Below, piece by piece: positions 56,655-64,000 of a stretch of 64,000 nucleotides of DNA. The position numbers were made by a program, and so were the translations under genes. This DNA is from Amphiura filiformis (Eukaryota > Echinodermata > Ophiuroidea > Amphilepidida > Amphiuridae), in the NCBI RefSeq assembly GCF_039555335.1, contig NC_092635.1, positions 47,760,052-47,824,051 on the forward strand, read 5' to 3'. Each line of letters opens with the position of its first letter. The stretch's first letter is position 1. The notes under the pieces were generated by a model that was not told the origin of the DNA, did no database searches, and worked only from the letters and a program-made list of their open reading frames with translations.

Positions 56655-57018
56655 TTAAGGGGGTACTACACCCCTCGATAAATTTGTGTCTATTTTTGCA
56701 TTTTCTCAAAAATAATAACACACTGGTAACAAAAGTTATGTATATTATTGGGGCAGGAATCCAATTACTACATTGGAATTTCAGTGTCCCAAGACAAGTG
56801 GTTTGTTATTTATGATAAGAAAAGAGGTACCGCTAGAATGTACCTCACTTTCTATCATATAAACTGAACCGCTTGTCTTTAGTCACTGAAATTTCAGTGT
56901 AGTAATCGGATTCCTTGCCCCAATAATATACATAACCTTTGTTATCAGTGTGTTATTATTTTTTGAGAAAAATGCAAAAATAGTCACAAATTTACCACAG
57001 GGGTGTAGTACCCCTTAA
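56655..57018. mobile_element. palindromic TTAA MITE family F, full copy
   Basis: TTAA at 56655-56658 and 57015-57018 flanks GGGGGTACTACACCCC...GGGGTGTAGTACCCC. It matches 35008-35366 closely and is self-complementary. Its right TTAA is shared with the adjacent foldback element. Confidence 0.88.
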
Positions 57019-57637
57019 GGTTAAATACAATTGATTTTCAAGGCTTGATTCCAGAGGGGCGTAAGTTAATAATGGAAACAGCCATGCAGAAAAGAATGAA
57101 CTCACGCGTACAATAGTGTATCAATCTGAACTAGGGCCACGGACAAACCGGCGGCTCGTGAGTCATCCATGTCGCAGGGATAGGGAAGGGGCGACCATGA
57201 TAGGACCATATGGGCTGATGGGGGGGGGGGTGATTGTGGGCAGCGGTTTTCGGCAATTTTCCTTTGGATTTTCTAAATTTTCAATTTTTAAAATTATCCT
57301 GGATGATAACTGTCGTGAAATAAATCAATGCTTCTATAGGCTATAATAGGCCTAGTATGACTATTTATACCCTGATTATGCAATATATAGGTCTACAACA
57401 TAACAATAACTACAACAACAGTAACAAAACCAACAACCGATATTTTGTTAATCTAATTTGTAAAAATATATTCATAGGCCGCGCCTATTAGACTAGTATA
57501 GCCTAAAAATTCCTGAGTATATAATGGATAAAACGGGCAAAAACAATCAATCGCTGCAGTCAGAAAGAAAAGAAACGAACAAGAAAAAGAAAAAAAGTGA
57601 GAAAAAATAAAATAAAATAGATGGAATGGACCACATA

Positions 57638-57722
57638 GGGACTCGAACACGTATCAAAGTTTTCCAGCTCAAAACTATAGCATTAGTTAAACGTAAATTC
57701 GGCGCGCTAACCGATTGAGCTA
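57638..57722 (-). other. tRNA-like A and B box sequence (degenerate SINE or tRNA relic)
   Basis: On the minus strand, TAGCTCAATCGGTT (A box, 57709-57722) and GTGTTCGAGTCCC (B box, 57638-57650) are spaced more widely than in a tRNA, and no acceptor stem forms. An A/T-rich tail of AAAATAAAAT type lies beyond the B box. Probably a SINE relic between the foldback arms. Confidence 0.4.
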
Positions 57723-57761
57723 CTGAGTGACCTGTGAAATCGATTGATCTCGAACTGACTA

Positions 57762-58349
57762 TTATGGAATAGTGCATACCAGGCTCTTATGATAAACAAT
57801 CTCATCACCGCTGTAAATGTCGGAGGTATCGATGGCGAAAAACCTCGATTTTTTGCTAAAGTAGCTTAAAGTTGGAGTGAAATTCAAATGGTAAAGGAAT
57901 CGACATACTTTTGTGAAATAATGTAGGCAGTTAGAAATCAAAATTAACGTTCCACAATCCAGATATGGATAATGTAACATAACAGTGTTTTGTGGTACAA
58001 GATTCTCGAAAATTGTTCCCAAAAACGGTCTAATAAAATTTAATCGGTACTGTATTTGGTTCTTCCCCATGCCAACATTATTTCTTTGGTCGATTTGTAG
58101 TACAATACAAAAAAAGAGAAAACAATCACTCGGCGTGGTTTTATACGGAGCGAATATTTGAAAAAAACTGCATGGAACGTGTTTTTGATGTTGTGAACAT
58201 GGTGCGTAAAATGATTTAAACGAAGAGATTTTCAAACGGATTCTAAAATTTGTATAAACACACAAAAATAATGTTAAGATACATCCATGCACCAACATTT
58301 GACTCACTGCGATATTTGATTGCTGAGAAAACGCGGTTTTAGAGAACAA
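57762..58349 (-). CDS. unassigned 195-codon open frame in the foldback core
   Basis: Longest frame between the arms (MFSKTAFSQQSNIAVSQMLV...). It is rich in Phe, Ser, Cys and Tyr, as expected of a chance frame opposite AT-rich DNA. No motif recognised; no transposase features. I include it because nothing else fills the core. Confidence 0.15.
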   Translation of the reverse strand: MFSKTAFSQQSNIAVSQMLVHGCILTLFLCVYTNFRIRLKISSFKSFYAPCSQHQKHVPCSFFQIFAPYKTTPSDCFLFFCIVLQIDQRNNVGMGKNQIQYRLNFIRPFLGTIFENLVPQNTVMLHYPYLDCGTLILISNCLHYFTKVCRFLYHLNFTPTLSYFSKKSRFFAIDTSDIYSGDEIVYHKSLVCTIP

Positions 58350-58370
58350 CTTTATACGTCTTTTATACGT

Positions 58371-58419
58371 TTTTTTATACGTTTCTTCAAGGTTACACGA
58401 AGAAACGTATAAAAACTAT
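58371..58419. repeat. short hairpin at the foldback core
   Basis: TTTTTATACGTTTCTTC and GAAGAAACGTATAAAAA pair perfectly across the loop AAGGTTACAC. Confidence 0.8.
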
Positions 58420-59819
58420 AAATTTATTTTATTTTTTTTTCTTCTAATTTTTTTTCTTTTTCTTGTTCGTTTCTTTTCTTTCTGACTGCAGCGATTGATT
58501 GTTTTTGCCTGACCGTTTTTTTTCATTATATAATTCAGGAATTTTAGGCTATTGTAACGGGATTTCCCCCCTATAAATAGCTTGTTTTTCCATTATTTTG
58601 CAAGCCAAATAATCACGTGTTTTGCGGCTACATCAAGGTATTTTTTGTACCACACTTCAGTTATATTTATTCTGTATTTAGAAGTTTTCCATTGTATTCA
58701 GCGCGTACTGGTAACATTGTAAGCTGTTGTACAGGAAGCGGCATCGCCTTTGTGAGGATTCAGCAATCGAGCGCGCTGATTGGTTAAAGTTCATCTGATC
58801 AGGATTTTGGCGTGGGTCTGGAGGTGCGCGATTTGAGAAACTTGTCAGACTAGACCGAGAGACCGACCGACTGAGTGCAGACCGTGTGACGTGATGGACA
58901 GGGGAGTGGAGAACGACCAAGATGAAGACAATTTCGACGGGTGGACAGTTACCTTTGTGTACTTTTCTGAAAGAAAGACGAGAGTTTAGAAGAGATGGAA
59001 ATTACTGGCAATATTTTCGTGTGGAATTGGAAAAGACCAAGTAAATTGACAGCAGCGAATGGACGATACAAATTTACCCAGTTGACGAGTTATAAATTGT
59101 GACGGCATTTTACTTCGCAGTATGCTGAGAAATGGGAAAGATTCACATTTTCCCTTTATATTTGAGTGGATATTATCGCCTGGATTGGAGTTATATCTTC
59201 AATGGAGTTTTGGCAGCTCATGACGCACGCAATGGACATGATATTTTCAAGTGATTTAGCGAAGACGCCGTTTTCTTCCATCGCATGTATTTCTGCAATG
59301 GACATTTTGCAATTAAAAAGCTGGCCAGCAAAATGTCGGATTTATTAATTTCTTCGAAAGTGCACTCCGCGACAACGGCAGACAAGCATGATCGACAGGC
59401 GACGACATGGGACATTGAGTGTATATATTTAAAATGTGAGTTTGTGATTTCATGATTTTGATATGCATATCTAAATGTAAACAAACAATTTGTGCTTCTT
59501 GTGGGGGGATGAGTAAAATAAATGTTTGCCAAATTGGGATGTGTTTTGAGCAATGTTTTGGTTTGTATTTCTTTTGGACATTGTTTTGATGAGTCAAAAA
59601 TATCTGAAATTGGGTCAGAGTTCAAGTTCAGGTCATTGTTTGACAGGGATTGGGACAAAACCTTGTGGAAATTAAATTGGGTTAAAATATTATGTTTTGT
59701 AAAACAAGCAGCACAGATGATTGGAAATTGTCATGACATTTTGTGTACAGAAAGTCAAACTTTGTGTAAATAAATATTTGAAGCTATTTTATCATGTTGA
59801 TTGACATTTTGTACTAAAA

Positions 59820-61920
59820 GTATGGTGCGCCAAAAGCGTCATAATTGTGATTGTGAGCATGGTTCAGATATTGTGCACTTTGCGTTAAATAGGCCAGGGT
59901 AAAATAATGTGTGACTTTAAATAACATGTAGTTGCATAATTTACCAGATTTGTGCATGCTGATTGCGTAATCATATTTTGATTTAGGCTAAATGCTCTGT
60001 GTATATTAAAGTATGTAGTGCACCATTCAGTGATTCAAGATTTGCATAATCTATCAGTGTTCAGTATATATTGGATATGTGATGTAGCTTTGCTCCAAAG
60101 CCGACCTATTTTCCACCCAATAGAAGAAAAACTGAAAAACCATGCCATATCCCCTCTGACCACACACTAGTAAAGCTGGCGCGTCGGTTAGTGGACTTTC
60201 GCGGTTAGTGGGGTGGGGTCATCAGTGGTCTTTCCTGCAGTGTGGCCCTGTTGTGATGTTGGTGAGCCACTGGCTCGCTTCGCTCGCGTGCCTTGCCTTC
60301 GGCAAGGGATAGTGCAGTGGTCTGTACTTCTGAGCACAGATGTGTTGGTGACTAAATGTAGTTTTGCCTTAGCATGCTTAGTACTGGTAGTGATATCATG
60401 TTTTACTATACATTTTCTTCACTTGCTTATTTTACTCGTGGATCACTGGATCTTCTTAAAGGGTACACCGAGGGCTCTGGCCAAGAGCTACCTTTAAGCC
60501 CAGTAAAGCACCCCTTAATATCCAATTGTATTTCTGTGTGCATTTTGTGAATGAAAGTCCTTGGTTTAGGTAAAATGCTCAATTTGTGAAATGTATAGTA
60601 AGCTGTTTTTATCAAGATGTGTATTTCTAAACAAAGTATGGCAAGCCATTGTTGACAAAATTAGCATTGAAATGATGATTATTGTGTGACAAAAATAGAT
60701 CATTTTACATTATGTGATAAATGATGCAGCCATTGTTGAAACCTTGTGCTTGTATTGTAGACTGTCAAGTTGAGCATTGGATAAAATTACACGGGATTTG
60801 TGTACCAACTCAAAAATGTGTGTTGATGAGTAAACAGGTTGTATTTCATTAAAGACACGCAGAGGGCAGAAGAAACCCGAAGTAGAGATACTAGTAACAC
60901 TGACGGGTGGCTACGGCGTATTACTGCTATACCGGAAGTTTCACTGGCTTCTATTTAAGCCCATGCAGACTCCTCGTGCACTTTGAAGTCTGTGGTGGCC
61001 ATTAATGTGTCATTGTATAAAAAGCTTGTTTTTGTATAAAAAGATTGTCTTTCAAGTGGAAATCTGCGCAGTGGTGCAGAATGTGTTGATGTGGCTCCCA
61101 ACATAGATTTCCATGAGGACATTCGTATTTAAATGTGTGTTCAGTGTGTAGGCGTAATATGGTTTCAAAGATAATGCTTGCAGTGTGCATTCATAATGTC
61201 ATTTTTGTGAAATAATTGTAAATGTAATATTAATGTTGGCAATTGCACTTTTGTGGTTTATGCAATTAGGAGTTGCAGATTAGGCGAGTTGTGAGAGAGC
61301 TTTAGTGAGAGTTTAGAGACGCGAAGGTTTGAGGCGCTTAAATTGCGAGTTAACATGTGTGTACAATGTTAGAGTCGTGTATGGTTCAGGATTGTGTGAG
61401 ATTAAAATAGTTGGAGAATTGGCGAGTTCATGGTAAAAAGGTGCTCAGGTGATACCAGTAGAAAGAAATAGTGTACAGTTGTAGTAGAGACATTAAGGTT
61501 CAGGAGTAAGGTAAAAGTCAATTGTGTGAGGTTTGGCATTTTAAATAGTTTGTGCATGAAGTTAATAGTGCAGTGACCTTTGTTTATGTATTTACATGTG
61601 TCAGGTGCTTGATGAATGCTAAAAAAAGGTACCATGTATTACTTGTCATTGTGTAGGATGCTTTGATGAACCATAAAAAAAGTATTCTTTGTAATGTAAA
61701 TTGTGGAACTTTATGTAAAATGATGTAATGTGTCATAAAATAAAGTATGGCAGGCCATTTGCGTCATAAACTAAAGTATGGTAGGCCATTTGCGTCATAA
61801 CAGCAGATAAAAACACACTGTTGCTAATTGTTCAATTAAACAGCTGTGCATTTGAAAATCAAATCATTCCTTTCAGCCAGGTATGGTAAGCCATTTGTGA
61901 CATAAACTGTTATTCATGTA
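59820..61920 (+). repeat. dispersed AAAGTATGGCAGGCCATTTG motif copies within the insert
   Basis: Variants at 59819, 60633, 61743, 61774 and 61878, some followed by GCGTCATAA. Two are in tandem at 61743-61800. No function recognised. Confidence 0.7.
60455..60498 (+). other. two-part hairpin in the LTR-like insert
   Basis: CTTAAAGG (60455-60462) pairs with CCTTTAAG (60491-60498), enclosing a second stem GGCTCT/AGAGCT around GGCCA. A possible RNA structure; role unknown. Confidence 0.5.
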
Positions 61921-62715
61921 GTAGATTAAGATGCATTTTGTAGAGTAAGAACATTTAATAAAACTTGTTAACAAATAATAATATTCATTGTTTATTGTCT
62001 TTATAAGCCTGACCAGGATTCCTTTGACGGATACCTCGGTGTGTTCTGCCACACCAACTTACCCTGATGGTGGCAGTATTTCTGTTCGCATAAACCTGCG
62101 TTTTTAGAAACCAGTCTTCGCTACTTTATATTTTCCCTAAAAGGAGGGGTGGCGCTGCTCAAAAATTGTGGCAAATCCGCTCGGCCATTCAATAAATAGG
62201 GTCAGCCAGCCCCACCCCCCGTTCCTTTTACACTATACTAGTCTAGGCGCTGCCTATGAATATATTTTTACAAATTAGATTAACAAAATATTGGTTGTTG
62301 GTTTTGTTACTGTTGTTGTAGTTATTGTTGTAGTTATTGTTGTAGGCCTATATATTGCATAATCAGGGTATAAATAGGCATACTAGGGCTATTATAGCCT
62401 ATAGAAGCATTGATTTATTTCACGACAGATATCATCATAATTGAAAATTTAGAAAATCCAAAGGAAAATTGCCGAAAACGGCTGCCCACAATCACCCCCC
62501 CCCCCCCATATCAACCCATATGGTCCTATCATGGTCGCCCCTTCCCTATCCCTGCAACATATAGGATGACTCACGAGCCGCGGTTTGTCCGTGTTCTAGT
62601 TCAGATTGATACACTATTGTACGCGTGAGTTCATTCTTTTCTGCATGGCTGTTTCCATTATTAACTTCCGCCCCTCTGGAATCAAGCCTTGAAAATCAAT
62701 TGCATTTAACCTTAA

Positions 62716-63225
62716 ACAATTTCATAATATTCCCATCACATCCTTGATCTTCGAGTTTTTATTGAACACCAATGATAAATGATAATCTCAACCGTACATC
62801 CTTGATCTTCATCGTTTTATATGATACGATTCACTTTCAGTAATTTCATAATATTCCCATCACATCCTTGATCTTCGAGTTTTTATTGAACATCAATGAT
62901 AAATAAATGATATTCTCATCTGCCATATCCTCGATGTTCATCTTTTCATATTTCAATCACATCCTTAATCTTCGAATTTTTTAAACATCAGAACATCAAT
63001 GATTAACAAATGATAATCTCATCCATCACCACCTTAATCTTCATCTTTTTATATGATACAATTCACTTTCAATAATTTCATAATATTCCCATCACATCCT
63101 TGATCTTCGAGTTATATGATAATCTCAACCGTACATCCTTGATCTTCATCGTTTTATATGATACAATTCACTTTCAGTAATTTCATAATATTCCCATGAC
63201 ATTCTTGATTTTCGAGTTTTTGCCT
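62716..63225. repeat. CCTTGATCTTC tandem array, right part
   Basis: Continues the array of 55850-56654 in the same orientation and phase after the nested insertions. Confidence 0.85.
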
Positions 63226-63246
63226 TGCCTTGCTGGCTACGTCAGC

Positions 63247-63366
63247 CCATGTCGGCAGCCCTCCTCATGAACTATCCTAGCCCAGGTTGTGCCAATGTAA
63301 GATGTGATGTCGTCCCGCCATCTGCGTTTTTGTCTTCCCCTCCTCCTTCTGCCTGTTCTTGGTTGA
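63247..63366 (-). pseudogene. LINE C-terminal remnant
   Basis: The minus strand reads TGRRRRGRQKRRWRDDITSY then IGTTWARIVHEEG before a stop. The GR.K.RW.DDI....W module is the usual C-terminus of endonuclease-bearing LINE proteins. No RT domain remains in the window. Confidence 0.65.
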
Positions 63367-64000
63367 CACTCTGAAAGTAAGTACCATTGGTAGCTTTTCT
63401 TTTCATGCGTCAATAGATAAGCGGATTAAAACTTGGTCGATCGAAGTCGTTGTGGTTCCTTCTCATCTCTTTCTTCCATGCATATATATAGCGACATGGA
63501 CATAAAGGAAAAGGAAATAAGCAAGACAATAGAAGACATAAGTGGTTCCTGGGAACTATCAATTGGGGCAGGAAGTGGAATGTCATGAATGGAGATGAGA
63601 GGGATAAGGAAATGAATGAAGACAATGGGCTGAATAGAAAAATGAAAATGTGTGGTAAAAATAAAGACTACAAAAACATAATACATGATGATGGAAGTAA
63701 AAGGGAAACAAGAGCACCAAGGGTGCTGTAGCTCAATTGTTATTTGAAATTTGACGTAAATATAATGTTCAGATATATGTATAACCGTTGAATATATCAA
63801 ATTGGGTTTTTTTAATATACTGGTATTTAATTGTGTTTATAACATTTCTTTATTTATTTATGTCAAGAATATTGCTAGATGGTTTTATAAAAACGAGTTA
63901 ACTCTCAACATTAACAATAAAACTAAATAATATAGTATTTGGTGCATCTCACATTCTTACCAAGTTCAACAATATGACATGCTTGATCATACAAATGAAT
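63367..64000. other. AT-rich end of window
   Basis: No recognisable gene or repeat boundary seen. Confidence 0.4.

Larger units (their letters stand above)
58549..62236. mobile_element. 3680-bp TG...CA insertion, probable very long solo LTR
   Basis: The insert starts TGTAACGGGATTTCCCC (58553) and ends CCGTTCCTTTTACA (62232). CTAT is duplicated on both sides (58549-58552, 62233-62236), and removing the insert restores complementarity of the foldback arm across the site (TTAGGCTATACTAGTC). TG/CA ends with a 4-bp duplication are the mark of LTR elements. TATA-like boxes occur at 58573-58580 (CTATAAATAG) and near 60952 (CTATTTAAG), and AATAAA motifs near 61956. No gag/pol frame, second LTR or primer-binding site is seen, so a solo LTR is the simplest reading; a non-coding LTR-bounded element is the alternative. 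Confidence 0.65.
57015..62715. mobile_element. TTAA-flanked foldback element, later split by an LTR-like insert
   Basis: The left arm (57019 to about 57590) is complementary to the right arm, which is in two parts: 58440-58552 and 62237-62711. Ends are GGTTAAATACAATTGATTTT and its complement, with TTAA outside (57015-57018, 62712-62715). It sits inside the CCTTGATCTTC array, whose unit reads TTTTAACAATTTCATAAT at the target. Without the insert at 58553-62232 the element is about 2.0 kb. Confidence 0.85.

Overview
This is a repeat-dense stretch of an animal nuclear genome. It has spliced genes with GT-AG introns, non-LTR and Penelope-like retroelements, a tRNA-derived SINE, many MITEs and foldback elements, and long satellites. 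Frequent 'aggccta' words and the style of the SINE and repeat families suggest a marine deuterostome invertebrate (echinoderm or hemichordate); that is inference and was not tested by any search.

Region 1 (1-33 kb, minus strand) holds the only convincing host genes: three tandem paralogues of protein O-mannose kinase (POMK/SGK196), each with the same three coding exons and two phase-0 introns. Copy 1 has exons at 3068-3328, 2464-2625 and 1148-1918; copy 2 at 15930-16172, 14074-14235 and 11817-12581; copy 3 at 32563-32811, 31029-31190 and 29603-30349. Exon 1 encodes a short cytosolic tail and a membrane anchor, exon 2 a Cys-containing segment and the glycine-rich loop, and exon 3 the rest of the kinase domain with the CDS and NDLD catalytic motifs. 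All three are open and look potentially functional. The spacers and introns are filled with satellites (76-bp unit at 4464-7016; 45-bp unit at 27910-29395), MITEs, LINE fragments, a SINE and a Penelope-like retroelement at 24.0-26.2 kb. That retroelement carries an inverted partial copy of its own 3' end and a hammerhead-ribozyme-like fold.

Region 2 (33-46 kb) is a mosaic of non-autonomous elements: TTAA-flanked palindromic MITEs, a minisatellite built on 'CTAGTCCGA' that folds back on itself (36.0-36.7 kb), and a 3.7-kb element with about 1-kb inverted arms made of 160-bp tandem subrepeats (37008-40744) that holds a broken, repeat-type protein gene.

Region 3 (45.9-53.6 kb) is a 1.7-kb tandem duplication. 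The left copy was later split by a 5'-truncated 4.3-kb LINE (46367-50668); the right copy preserves the empty target site.

Region 4 (54-64 kb) holds a second 'CTAGTCCGA' foldback minisatellite, a Penelope RT remnant, and a 'CCTTGATCTTC' tandem array split by a TTAA-flanked foldback element with arms of about 0.5-0.6 kb (57019-62711). The right arm of that foldback is in turn split by a 3680-bp TGTAA...TTACA insertion with a 4-bp CTAT duplication (58553-62232), which looks like a very long solo LTR. The window therefore mainly records a local kinase gene expansion and successive layers of nested transposition.
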